A DNA stretch of 64,000 nt, from the NCBI GenBank assembly GCA_023362775.1, contig JALMGJ010000002.1, positions 58,243,914 through 58,307,913 of the forward strand, given 5' to 3'. Source of the stretch: Charina bottae. Lineage: Eukaryota; Chordata; Lepidosauria; Squamata; Charinaidae. Below, one piece after another: positions 11,641 through 23,204 of this stretch. The notes under the pieces are model-generated. The model worked only from the letters and a program-made list of their open reading frames with translations. It was not told where the DNA came from and made no database searches. Positions within the stretch are counted from its first letter, which is position 1, and each line of letters begins with the position of its first letter. Position numbers and translations under genes: made by a program.

Positions 11641-13569
11641 AATTGGGATGTAATGGGGATGAGATGGTCCCTTAGATAACCTTAAGATAACTTAATACTT
11701 TTCATCCTCTCTCTACCCTTTCTATCTAGAAGAGTATGTAGAATTAATATGTCAGTCCCTTTGTGAGTACAACCACTGTTTCCTCAGTAAAAAGAATGCT
11801 TGCTTCCACAGCTTTCTCCAACAGTTTTGACTGTTGAATTAATTTTCCCCAAATGAGAGTTAAAAATTGGTCCTCCAAATAGCGGAACCAAAAGCATACT
11901 GTATGCAAGCCACTCCTCCATGAATGGGTCTTTAAAATCAGCTTCTGATCATACCTACATCCAAACATAATTTCACTTACACTTTAAACTAGAAGACAAT
12001 AATTAAAGCCTTTAGATGAGTTTCTAGAAGCCTTAGATTTCTATGCCATCTACAGATTTCTCTAAGCTAATGTCCACTAACAAACATTGTGGCAATAGAA
12101 TTACATAAATTAGTTTTTAGGAATTATTTGTAATTAGAAGCAGGTGGATTCTGTCTCAATGCTTGAATCAGAAGCACCAAGATGGACCTGATGTTGTCTC
12201 ATTTGAAAAGGGCTTCTGACTGCACAGAAGCAACTTTTATTGAGCAAAGCAATACAACTCTTGTTCTGCTTAGAAACAGGGTCCTTGTTCTCTGTGTCCA
12301 AGTGCATCAACTGAAATTTTGTTGGAGCACAGCATTCCTTCAAGGTGCTGCAAAGTGCTATTAGTTATGCACTACCTGAAGAAGTACATGCAGCTGTTAA
12401 TTACTGCATTGTTCTCTTGATAGAGATCCAGGGAGAGAGAGAGAGGCAGAGACAGAGAGAGCACCTTTCTATTGAGATGGGAGGAGGAAATAATAATTCC
12501 CTGGAAATATAAAAACAAAAAAGAATATACAAATATTGAGAATAAGAACCAGAGCTATCCCAGAAGGCGAAGACTTCAGTTCACCAGTGTGGATTAGAGT
12601 AAGGGTATAATGACCAAGCTCTTAGAAGTCACTTGTTGTTTCCATGGCTTGCTGTTTTAACCCTTTTCTCTCCATATTCTCCATATTCCATGCTTCTTTT
12701 TCCTTAATCCTTCTGTCTGAGCAATGGTTGAATGACTGCTTTCTGCTTGGATGTTCTCCTCATCTGCATTCTCTGAACTTTACTCCCTGTCCTTTCTGTC
12801 CATTTGCTTTTCATTAGCTGACCTGGCAACATACAGTTAAACTTTGTGAGACAATGCAGTTATTTGGTGAGATGTCCTTTTAACCAGGCTGTGGCCACTT
12901 CGTGAGCATATTTCTTTGGGGTACCTTTTCCCCTTTTGGCACACAAAATGATTCTGATTGCTTGATCAGCTGAGTTATTTTTCAGACAAAATCCATATCT
13001 TATATCGATGGAATCATAAGAAACATCCTATTACTCAAATAAATATTCATAGAACATACTTCTCTATTAATCTTAAGGGTCTTGTACTACATTTAAAATT
13101 AATATCACTTGCACTTCTTTCCAATTATAGATGGTGAAAATATACTCTTCCCTTTAATCTTGGTTAGTTTCACATTGCCCTAATTGCTTGGAGTGATTTA
13201 TTTTTCAAGTTTCTCACAGCCAGTTGTCAATTATCTGCAAGCAATCAGCAACTTACTGTCTGAACAGTCTTTAATGTATCCTTGAGCATTCTGAAGATTT
13301 CTCTTGAACAGTCATACATCATGCTATAAAAATAATTGCCTCCAAATGGTGTCATATTGAACTTTCTCAAACATTAAGATTACTGAAAATTCCAAGTCAC
13401 TCCTGGCATTATCTATTGGACTGGCACAGGGGCAGGCATCATGTCATAATCATTCAATCTTTTTAGATACATTGATAATTAACTCAAAACAATTTCACAT
13501 TTCATTTGAAGTACTATGTATAATTGAAAAAGCTATCATTGGAAAGAGAAGAATTCTTCTGAATGGGGA
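11641..13569. other. No gene seen
   Basis: Intronic sequence with short chance frames, including an overlapping antisense pair at 12134-12364. No splice-bounded exon was recognised. Confidence 0.6.
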
Positions 13570-14390
13570 GGAACAGATTCAGGCTCAATCCTACCAAGAC
13601 AAAGTAATTGTTGATTTGGGGGAACTTTCCAACTTTAGTCTTGGATGGGGCTTTGCTCCACCACTCAAGCCTGGTGTGCAATCTGGGACTTCTCTTAGAG
13701 TCACAGTTACTGTTTGAAGTGCAGGTGGCAGATGTGGCCAAGAGGACCTTTGCACAGCTTTACCTGGTGTACCTATTGTGCCCGTTCCTGGATTGGGAGG
13801 TCCTTCATACAGTCAGACTATTGCAATGCACTCTACATGGGGTTGCTGTTGAAGACCACTTGGAAGCTACAGCTGATGAAATGGCACATGCAAAGTTGGG
13901 CATGTTCTGGTATGCACATGTAACGCCACTATTCTACAAGCTGCAATGGTTGCCAGTGAGCTTCCGGGTGCAATTCAAGGTGCTGGTTATCACCTATAAA
14001 GCCCTTCATGTTATAGGGCCAGCTTATTTGAGGGACCACCTATCTCCATGGTTTCTTTCTGTCCAGTAAGTCAAGCAAAGTTATTGTATTTCAGGTCTCC
14101 TTGATCAAAACTGTCACCTATTAGGACTCAGGAAGTGTGCCTTTTCTGTCATGGCACCTGCCCTCTAGAATGATATTCCCCCAAGATCCATTTGGCTTCC
14201 AACTTGGTAATGTTCAGGAAGTCTTTAAAAACTAGGCTGTTCTCCCAGGCCTATGGTAGGGTATTTGTGGAATCCCTATGGTTTGTGTTATGACATAGAG
14301 GCTGTGTTTATGTAGACACATAAGATTTTCTTTTTATTGTTTTCTATTTTTTAGTGTAAGCCACCCAGAAACATTCTGGACTTGGGTAGT
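13570..14390 (+). mobile_element. L2-type LINE 3' part
   Basis: A 153-codon frame (13608-14069) reads VTPLFYKLQWLPVSFRVQFKVLVITYKALH and GPAYLRDHLSP, with a frameshifted DYCNALYMGL upstream. These are hallmark L2 ORF2 C-terminal motifs. Stops and frameshifts show it is dead. It ends at the AAAAT-rich array. Confidence 0.75.
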
Positions 14391-14998
14391 CAAAAATAAA
14401 ATAAATAAAATAAAATAATGAAATAAAAAATTAAATTAAATTAAATTAAATTAAATTAAATTAAATTAAATTAAATTAAATAATTAAATAATAATAAAAT
14501 AAAATAAAATAATAAAATAATAAAATATAAAATAAAATAAAATAAAATAAAATAAAATAAAATAAAATAAAATAAAATAATAAAACAAAATAAAATAAAA
14601 TAAAATAATAAAATATAAAATAAAATAAAATAAAATAAAATAATAACATAATAAAATAAAATAAAATAAAATAAAAATAAAATAGTAAAAAAATAAAATA
14701 AAATAAAATAATAAAATAAAATAAAATAAAATAAATAATAATAAAATAAAATAATAAATAAAATAAGATAAAATTAAATAAAATTAAAATAAAATAGTAA
14801 TAAAATAAAATAAAATAATAAAATAATAAATAATAAAATAAAATAAATAAAATAAAATAAAATAATAAAATAATAAAATAAAATAAAATAAAATAAAATA
14901 AAATAAATAAAATAAAATAAAATAAAATAAAATAAATAATAAAATAAAATAAAATAAAATAAAATAAAATAAAATAATAAAATAAAATAAAATAATAA
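14391..14998. repeat. AAAAT/AAATT pentanucleotide-type array, about 600 bp
   Basis: Almost 600 bp of A and T built from AAATT, then AAAAT, with AAT and AAAT interruptions and isolated G or C bases. It directly follows the L2 3' end and probably grew from its A-rich tail. Confidence 0.95.
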
Positions 14999-15619
14999 TC
15001 ACTTTATTATGAGAAATTTTGCTAGTGAAAAAAGTGGATTACAGCTAGATCCAGTTATTTGAACTTACAGTAGTTTCCAATTGCGTACACAATACAGGAT
15101 TGTTGAGCCCTTTAGAAAGATAATACAGGTCATCAATGGGAGTTAAGTATGTGACCTAGTCCATTCATTTACCCTGAGTTCAACAACCTATGTGTCAAAT
15201 TTTCTTAATCAGCAACATGTAATAAACTTGCCTGTCTTTCCTGCTCCACATACTTGGCTGCTTCTAATCTGGGTAGAAAAACATACTACAATGGCATCAG
15301 AACAAAGTATCCAAGTGGTATGTACTGTAATGGGAAAAAAATAGATTCCCTATTTCAGTGGCTGAATCATTTTCAGCCTCATATGCTGTCCTGAACAGGT
15401 CCTCTTTGTTCATCTCTGTGAAAAAGAAATCAAAAGCTTCTGATGCCTTGTTTAAACAAGGGTGGCATTTCTGTACAGGGAAATAGATTGTTTAACCAAT
15501 AGTTAGTGAGAAGAAGTTGAATCAAAACATGGTTGTCAATCATAGCATTTTCTCAAAAAAAACCCATTAAGTTCATATATCCCTAAAAATTACTTGAAGA
15601 CAGACAGATGCTTCTAGTG
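14999..15619. other. No gene seen
   Basis: Intronic sequence between the AT array and the truncated BovB. Nothing recognisable. Confidence 0.6.
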
Positions 15620-16657
15620 TTGTGTAGAGGTTTTTATTCGTTCAGTCGTTTCCGACTCTTCGTGACTTCATGGACCAGTCCACGCCAGAGCTTTCTGTCG
15701 GCCGTCACCATCCCCAGCTCCCCAATGGTTGAGTCCGTCACCTCCAGAATACCATCCATCCATCTTGCCCTTGGTCGGCCCCTCTTCCTTTTGCCTTCCA
15801 CTTTCCCTAGCATCAGCTTCTTCTCCAGGGTATCCTGTCTTCTCATTACGTGGCCAAAGTACTTCAGTTTTGCCTTTAATATCATTCCCTCAAGTGAGCA
15901 GTCTGGCTTGATTTCCTGGAGTATGGACTGGTTTGATCTTCTTGCAGTCCAAGGCACTCTCAGAATTTTCCTCCAACACCACAGTTCAAAAGCATCTATC
16001 TTCCTTCGCTCAGCCTTCCTTATGGTCCAGCTCTCGCAGCCATAGGTTACTACAGGGAATACCATTGCTTTAACTATGCGGACCTTTGTTGTCGGTGTGA
16101 TGTCTCTGCTCTTAACTATTTTATCAAGATTTGCCATTGCTCTCCTCCCAAGAAGTAGACGTCTTCTGATTTCCTGGCTGCAGTCAGCATCTGCAGTAAT
16201 CTTTGCGCCTAGAAATACAAAGTCTGTCACTGCCTCCACTTTTTCTCCCTCTATTTGCCAGTCATCAATCAAGCTCGTTGCCATAATCTTGGTTTTTTTG
16301 AGGTTTAGCTGCAACCCAGCTTTTGCACTTTCTTCTTTCACCTTCGTCATAAGGCTCCTCAACTCCTCCTCGCTTTCAGCCATCAAAGTGGTATCATCTG
16401 CGTATCTGAGATTGTTAATGTTTCTTCCAGCGATTTTAACTCCAGCCTTGGATTCCTCAAGCCCAGCATGTCGCATGATGTGTTCTGCGTACAGGTTGAA
16501 TAGGTAGGGTGAGAGTATACAACCCTGCCGTACTCCTTTCCCAATTTTAAACCAGTCCGTTGTTCCGTGCTCTGTTCTTACCGTTGCTACTTGGTCGTTA
16601 TACAGATTCCTCAGGAGGCAGACAAGATGACTTGGTATATTGTGTATTGTGTAGAGG
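15620..16657 (-). mobile_element. 5'-truncated BovB (RTE) LINE with 11 bp TSD
   Basis: The 3' third of BovB on the minus strand is bounded by TTGTGTAGAGG at 15620-15630 and 16647-16657, a perfect target-site duplication. The element proper is 15631-16646. Its frame stays open for about 330 residues: PSHLVCLLRNLY, KGVRQGCILSPYLFNLYAE, LRYADDTTLMAESEEEL (RT active site), YGCESWTIRKAE, VPWTARRSNQSIL, KYFGHVMRRQD and the C-terminal VHEVTKSRKRL. The CGACTGAACGA end typical of BovB is present. Truncation falls inside RT, so it was dead on arrival. Confidence 0.9.
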
Positions 16658-18329
16658 AGAGCTAAATATGTTATATAGCTCATTCACATAATAAAAACAA
16701 TGGTTTCCAAAAATATGTTTTACATTCCATTAATAGATAAGATGAAGACAACTTGACACAGGAATTTACATGTTGAGTAAAATCCTATTTGTTGGAACAA
16801 GTTGCCCTATTCCGCACACTTTTCATATCCCTAGGGAGGTGTGCTTTCAGATCCCATCCAGCAGACATAGAGTAATTTAGTTTATTCTTTACAAACTGCA
16901 CTCTATTTTTAGACCAGCAATATGTGGCAAAGTAGATGGGCAGCATACTGTCCCCTCCCTCCCTCCCTCCCTCCCTCCCTCCCTCCCTCTTTCTTTCTTT
17001 CTTTCATCAGTACATTCCAGAACCATTTGAGTTCTAGAGAAACAAAACCCATTCTTTATGAGGGATATGGCAACCTTAATCTATTAGGCTTTTTGTTTTA
17101 ATTATCACTGCTTTCAAAGTTCAGCTGTACAGTATTTTACTAAGCAAAAGTAATAGTAGTAAAAGTGTTGGATTTATTTAACTGACAGGATATTAAGTGA
17201 TATAGCTATTATCTCCTTTTCCATTGTAAATCATCAGATGAAACCTTCAGTCAGTATGGTAATAATGGCAGATGAATGCTGTGACAATATAAGGCAGAAA
17301 ACACTATCTGCCACTATATCTAGAATTCACTTATAACTCAAATCACAGTGACAAAATGCTTGTGCAGTAGATTGGAAAAAAAGGTTCATTATTATTTATT
17401 TGTCTTTCCCAGGAACACAAGACTAATGAATTTTCATTGAATAACATGCATGTCAAGATTACTATATATCATAAAGACACATCCTTCTAACTTTGTGGTA
17501 GATATTTGTCTCTGTTATTAGATATCTGCTTCTACAATAGTTCTGTGTCTGAAGGACATGGCCAAGTTCATTATATAAAACAAATCACCTGCACAAAAGA
17601 AAATAATTGATCTTTCATGTAACTTGCACAACAGTACAAAAAACCATGCAGGAAATGTAGTTATAGCTTGTAATTTCAGAACAGCCTGGCTTTCTTATAG
17701 ATGGTGGAATCAGATATACAACTAAATCATTTCTTCTTCTGAGTGCTCTTTGGGTGGACAGTCAAAAGCAGAGGTGGGCAAATTTCACATATTGGATGAC
17801 AGATCAAACCCTTATTACATAATATAGTAGCAGTCCAAAGCAACTCAATTGATGTCAACAGTGCCTGTCCAAACAACATCTTCCTGGTTTTCGCCATGTA
17901 ACTATTGCCAATTGTAAACTGTTATGCTGTATAAATTATTCTTGGATGGAAGTTTGCAAAGAAAAATGAGAATAAAGCAAATGTGTTTTCTGTGAAAGCA
18001 AGTTTCCTGATTTTCTCAGTGTGGAACTCCTTCTAAATTTCTTCGTAACCTAGCTTTCCACTGACCTAGAGAATAAAGAAAAGGGGGGAAGCTGCAGTAA
18101 CAAGTGCCGTATTTCATATTCAGTATCTGAACCACTCCATTTAATCTCTCCCATTTTTCATGTCTTTGTCTTCATTCATGAGTCAGCACTCAGCCCTTTC
18201 TTGGGTTATTTTTGTTTGCTTTGTTTAGTTTTCCTCCAGTAGTACAGAGGTGCATACTTAAGAGCCCTTAGGCCCAGCCCCCAGGGACTTCCAAAAGTTC
18301 TCACTCGTATGTAAATTTTACTATAACAG
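16658..18329. other. Intron with one CCCT/CTTT microsatellite; no gene seen
   Basis: A (CCCT)n(CTTT)n tract lies at about 16952-17005. A CAGAGGTGGGCAAA string near 17769 looks like a hAT terminus, but no partner end or TSD was seen. The rest is unremarkable. Confidence 0.55.
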
Positions 18330-19336
18330 AAAATAGAAATCACGGTTTAAGAAGAACTTGCACTTCCCGAGACATTTCAGCAGGAGAACAAGCTACTAGA
18401 ACCATGGCTAGAAAACTGAAGCTTCACTACTTCAATGCAAGAGGGTGAATGGAAACCATGAGGTGGCTGTTAGCTGCAGCTGGGGTTGAGTTTGAAGAAC
18501 AATATATTGAATCAAAAGAAGATCTGCAAAAGTTAAAACATGATGGATGGCTGCTTTTTCAGCAAGTGCCCATGGTGGAAATTGATGGGATGAAGCTGGT
18601 GCAAACGCGAGCCATTCTCAATTACATTGCAACAAAATACAATCTATATGGGAAGGACCTCAAGGAGAGAGCACTAATCGATATGTACTGTGAAGGCACT
18701 GTAGATCTGAATGAGGGAATTATAATGCTTTTCTTCAAGCCAGCTGACACCAGGGAGAAGGAGATACTCACAGTCCTGGAAAAAGCCTCCACTAGATATT
18801 TCCCAGTCTATGAAAAGGTTCTCAAAGATCATGGACAAGACTTCCTCATCGGAAGCCAGCTTAGCAGAGCAGATGTTCAACTGCTTGAAACCATTTTGAT
18901 GGTAGAAGAGTTGAAGGCAGATATTCTCTTAACATTTCCTCTATTAAAGGCTTTTAAAGTGAGTAACATCCCCAAAATTAAGAAATTTTTGCAGCCTGGT
19001 AGTCTGCGAAAACCTGCAATGAATGAGAAAATGGCAGCTGAAGCAATACAAATTTTCCACTGAATTCTACTGAATTGGCTGAGAATCTGGGGCCATTCAC
19101 TGCTGTAGATGGAAATGCTGACTTTAGGTGGGACAGTAACTGTACTTCAAGTGATTGTAAGGGAATATAACTGTGCAGACCTGTATTTCAGGATCAGTCA
19201 ATTATACTGGAAAGCTAAGTAGAATGGAAAGATCAAGATCTGTAAAGATGAAATGGGTACAGTACCATTCCCATTAAACTAACATGAAATAAAACATTGC
19301 AGACCAAAAAAAAAGAAGAAATAAAATAGAAATCAC
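18330..19336 (+). pseudogene. Processed alpha-class glutathione S-transferase retrocopy (one nonsense codon)
   Basis: An intronless copy of a GSTA-type mRNA. GSTs join glutathione to electrophiles in the cytosol. The reading frame starts at ATG 18404 and ends at the stop closing 19063, 219 codons against about 222 for family members. Catalytic Tyr9 is present (LHYFNARG), [23 protein letters not shown] gives the glutathione-site motif, and [10 protein letters not shown] and KKFLQPGS follow. Codon 15, normally Arg next to the active site, is TGA, a CpG-type change from CGA. Codons 16-219 stay open. An AATAAA signal (19288-19293) and A-rich tail follow. Perfect 14 bp TSDs (AAAATAGAAATCAC) lie at 18330-18343 and 19323-19336, showing LINE-mediated insertion. 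Expression is unproven. Confidence 0.9.
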
Positions 19337-21344
19337 AATTTGGCAACTTTTTTTCAAAATCTCTGAGAATTAAGGCTGTCATAATCTGCATATAGCCTCT
19401 GGGTCCTCTGGCTAGGACACCTTTGTTAAAAAGAGGAAAATGCATTAAAAACAGCCCTGGAAGCATGCTGAGTGGGTACTGCTGTATAAAGATTAACTGA
19501 GCTTTGGAAGAGATATTTCAATTGCCAGGCTGGCTCTGTCTGTTAGTTGCAAAATCTGAGAATCATTAACTATGCTTTAGATTGGGCAGAACAGCCATAC
19601 TTGTCCAAGCCAACTGTGCTTGACTTTTGCCCACTGAGGATGATTGGAAAATCATGATGGAGATCCACCATGGAAAGGATGATTTCCATGCTTTGACCTA
19701 TAAATCATGTATCTGCAATACAGTTCTAATGACTGACTTATTCAATATAAGATAACAGCAGCTAGGCACCACCCATTAAAAAAAAAGCTGATGGCACAAG
19801 TGGTTATGGTGATCATGAATGTTGTCATTGAAAGGACAAGGATGAGAATTTCATTTCATTTCTTCCACACTTGTGTGTGTCTGTGTGGGAGGAAAATGGA
19901 ATAATCCTTGATACATGTGTTAAACTATCCCAGATTTAACAGCCTGTTTTTTCTTTTCTTTTTTTAAAATGTCCTGCTGAGAATCTACACAGATCACAGC
20001 ACCATTCTTTGATCCCAAATATTGGTGGTGTGATTTTGGGGAGCACTGAGGCTGACAAAGGGGAGTCAGGATCTCCATGCATCTTTGGCTACTGATTGTT
20101 CACTCCTGTCCCAGGCCAAGCAAATCATCCGAAGTTACATGAATGCTAAATCAACTGCAATCTGTCTATTCCATCTCTGTGCTTCTTATGGAAAAAAGAA
20201 AGGCTAAACTTCTCGTGATATGACCTGCTTGTTGCACAACTTTTATGTGTTGGTTTGTTGGTTTGTTTATTATCATTTTCAAAAGACAGAAAAAAACCCT
20301 ACAAGGAACTTATAAGTATTTTCTGAAGCACTAATTCAATGACTAGGAAAAGAAAAAGTATCTACAAAAATGGAAGATGCCTTTGGAAAAGCACTCTATG
20401 TTGTAACTTGCTTAAAAAGAGCCTCATGGTACTTCATCATTTAATCCAAGGATGAAGATTTTGCCTCTTAAAATAATCCCAAAGGGAACAATTGGTCCAA
20501 TTTTGGGAAGTGTAAGGTGTAAGAAGTCCATGAGGTCCTAATGGCACTTTAAGGAATCCATTTTCTTTCTTGATCCTCAGCAAACCCCATAAACACACCC
20601 AAAGACATCTGAAAATTTGAGTCTCATTTATGTGAGCAGTTCTGAGACTTTGAAAAGGGATGGTTGTGGGCTACACGTGGCTCCCGGGCTGCAGTTTTTC
20701 CACACACAAGTCCTTTAATTTCATAGGTTCACATTTTAATCCTCAGATTTAGCAGCTAATCAATTTTCAGCAGGATGGCTCAGCTTCATAGAAGCAAAGT
20801 AGCATTCACTTAAACTTGGTAGCTTTGTTTCAACATGCCTGTGTTGCACCTTAAAGATTAAAAAAAAAAAGGAAAAGGAGGGGCAGAAGGACAAAAGGGA
20901 ACCATTGCCAGTGGGCAAAAGGTGGCAAAGAAAGGAGAGTATGCTTTACCCTTTGAGGGCACAAATCAAAAAGATATCCACTAGGAGAAGTAAGGGTGGA
21001 ATTGAGATCTGCTCTCAGAAGGGGTGGGGAAAACATGGTGGCCAAGAGATGTTACACACTTCATGGTCTTCATAACCATTGCAGGATCAACCAGAAGAAG
21101 CAAATGAACAAACAAAAAAGGATGACTGACCAGCTGAGAACAGGAACCCAGAATGAAATGGCTGTATAGCCACTGGAGGGGATGGGCCATGCCAAACACT
21201 GAAGCCAATCAGAACTGGGGATGGTAGTAGACTGGAATAAGTAATCTAACTGGTCAGAAGGTTTAAGATGGTTCAGGATGGAAAATAGTACTTTTGAAGT
21301 TTCAAAACACAGATGGGAGTGTTTTTGCAGTGGGTAGGGATTGC
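19337..21344. other. No gene seen
   Basis: Intronic sequence with short chance frames and a short A-run near 20860. Nothing recognisable. Confidence 0.6.
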
Positions 21345-21580
21345 AGTGGGTAGAGAGCCAGTTTTGTTAAGGCACCAGGCTAGAAACCAGGAGACTGTGA
21401 GTTCTAGTCCCACTTTAGGCACAAATCCAGCAAGGTGACTTTGGGCCAGTTGCTCTCTCTCAGTCCTAGGAAGAAGAGGGCAATGGCGAACCATCTGAAA
21501 TCTTGCCAAGAAAACTGCAGGGACTTATCCAGGCAGTCGCCAGGAGTCAACACTAATTTGAAGGCACCAAAAATAAATGG
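21345..21580 (+). mobile_element. tRNA-derived SINE with BovB-like body
   Basis: The head reads TTAAGGCACCAGGCTAGAAACC, with AGTTCTAGTCCC as a degenerate B box. The body has CTCTCTCAGTCCTAGGAAGAAG, CAATGGCGAACCATCTGAAA and CTTGCCAAGAAAACTGCAGGG. The last block is shared with the BovB 5' region and with the SINE at 33925-34165. Confidence 0.65.
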
Positions 21581-22388
21581 GGAGGGGGGGGTTGAGTGGA
21601 GGATGATGTCTGTTTTTGCACTCAAGAAATGGTGGCTGGCCAATACTGGTGAAGGGGGAAGCAGAGACCAGGTATTGTTCAAAATGAGGTAGGTCCGAGT
21701 AAATTTTATCCAGATATAAGGTTTTATTACTTACTGAAGTGTACATTCTTAAATTGGCTTGCTTTTTAAGCTGATAACACTGTTGTCCCATGGACTGTAG
21801 ATGTTGTTGCTAAGTGAATGTCATCAAATGAACACATACAGTATAGAGGAAAGAAACATGACACTTGGTAACATGGGTTTTTTGGTCAGAACAGTCTGCA
21901 CTGTTATATCTGCCTAGTTCTATTCAGTTCATCTTGTTATGGTAATCCACTTACCATGGTTTATTGTATTTTCTTGAAGGATCACTCTACACAAGTAAGA
22001 TATAGGCAAGGTGAAGGCAACAAACATCCACAATTCTGAAGCAGGGATAAAAGCAAGTGCGTTTCCTCACCTTCATTATGTAAATAAGCCCCCACAAATC
22101 TTCAAGAAATGAGGTGTTATTATTAAACAGACATGAAATGTTTGCTGTTGTATGGGAAGAGGAAATTGCCTGCAGACTATCTGGGAACGACTGGAAGCAA
22201 TTTCCCCTCATAAGATTTTGAAATAAATGAAGGGCACAGAGTACCTTATATTTTTACAGCCTTGACTATAAAGCAGCAAGGTGATAAGTGAACATTAAGG
22301 GCACACAAATACTGTGTATTTAAATTGTGTTTAAACTCACACTAGATGGATACCTCAACACATGGCTAGTTAAGTTAAAAGCCCCTCA
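21581..22388. other. No gene seen
   Basis: Intronic sequence with no recognisable exon or repeat core. Confidence 0.55.
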
Positions 22389-22496
22389 AGGAAGGAAGGA
22401 AGGAAGGAAGGAAGGAAGGAAGGAAGGAAGGAAGGAAGGAAGGAAGGAAGGAAGGAAGGAAGGAAGGAAGGAAGGAAGGAAGGAAGGAAGGAAGGG
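22389..22496. repeat. (AAGG)n microsatellite
   Basis: About 26 nearly perfect AAGG units. Confidence 0.95.
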
Positions 22497-22789
22497 ATAC
22501 TTCCCACTTTTGGCTGTTGTTGTTGTTCTTGTTGTTATTACTATTATTATTACATAGAGCTATTTTGATGATAAATGCCATGTTTGCTGTTTTGGAATAG
22601 AGAGGAAAAATTAGGTATCTCAAAATTGCTTAGCTCTTTCATGCAGAACGCATTAAGATAAAACTCTTTTCAAGAAAGTATCAATTTGTGAAAGATGGCT
22701 AAGGTCTGGCTGGAAAAAGAAATACATTTTGAATTGTCTTTAAGTAAAATATTATGTTCTAAATCTGCTTAATGTGTTTTGTTCCATAG

Positions 22790-22916
22790 ATGAACAAATT
22801 CTCCATGGTCCTGTTTTTATTCAAGAGCCATCTGATGTCATGTATTCAGAGAATTCAGAAAATTCAGAAGTGCTTTTGAACTGTACAGCAAAAGGTACTC
22901 CCTTGCTACACTATCG
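22790..22916 (+). CDS. CNTN6: Contactin-6 exon: N-terminus and first half of Ig domain 1
   Basis: A 127 bp exon follows a TTGTTCCATAG acceptor and ends before GTAAGATATC. The split codon at its start supplies Asp. It reads HGPVFIQEPSDVMY, then SEVLLNCTAKGTPLLHYR, with the Arg codon split CG|G across the next intron. Contactins are GPI-anchored neural adhesion proteins with six Ig and four fibronectin III domains. This is the start of Ig1 with its first disulfide Cys (LLNC). Among contactins as I recall them, CNTN6 fits best; CNTN3 and CNTN4 differ more. The signal-peptide exon was not found. The NCT sequon is a possible glycosylation site. Confidence 0.85.
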
Positions 22917-23081
22917 GTAAGATATCTTGTATATATGTTATTATTTTGAATGTTATTAAGTAAAGGCCAATGGGAAAACTCTATAATTTTCAAATGAAGA
23001 GCAAGCAGTTGCAATACAGGAGATAAATATTTACATTGTGATGACAAATGCAATTATAGTATTTAATTTTAATCACAAAGG

Positions 23082-23119
23082 ATGGATGGATGGATGGATG
23101 GATGGATGGATGGATGGAT

Positions 23120-23201
<82 letters not shown>
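23082..23201. repeat. Compound microsatellite (GGAT)n(AT)n(AC)n
   Basis: Three adjoining simple repeats: GGAT to about 23121, AT to about 23163, AC to about 23201. They abut the PLE insertion that follows. Confidence 0.95.
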
Positions 23202-23202
<1 letters not shown>

Positions 23203-23204
23203 AA

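Noticed and set aside
14784..15002. Frame encoding Phe/Ile/Leu/Tyr-rich protein
   Set aside because: Low-complexity translation of the AAAAT array.
15608..16045. 145-codon + strand frame and neighbours
   Set aside because: Antisense shadows of the truncated BovB.
17769..17790. hAT terminus CAGAGGTGGGCAAA
   Set aside because: No matching opposite end or 8 bp duplication was found within a few kb, so it is mentioned only as a possible fragment.
22327..22623. Frames with Lys-Glu-Gly-Arg or Pro-Ser-Phe-Leu repeats
   Set aside because: Translations of the (AAGG)n microsatellite.
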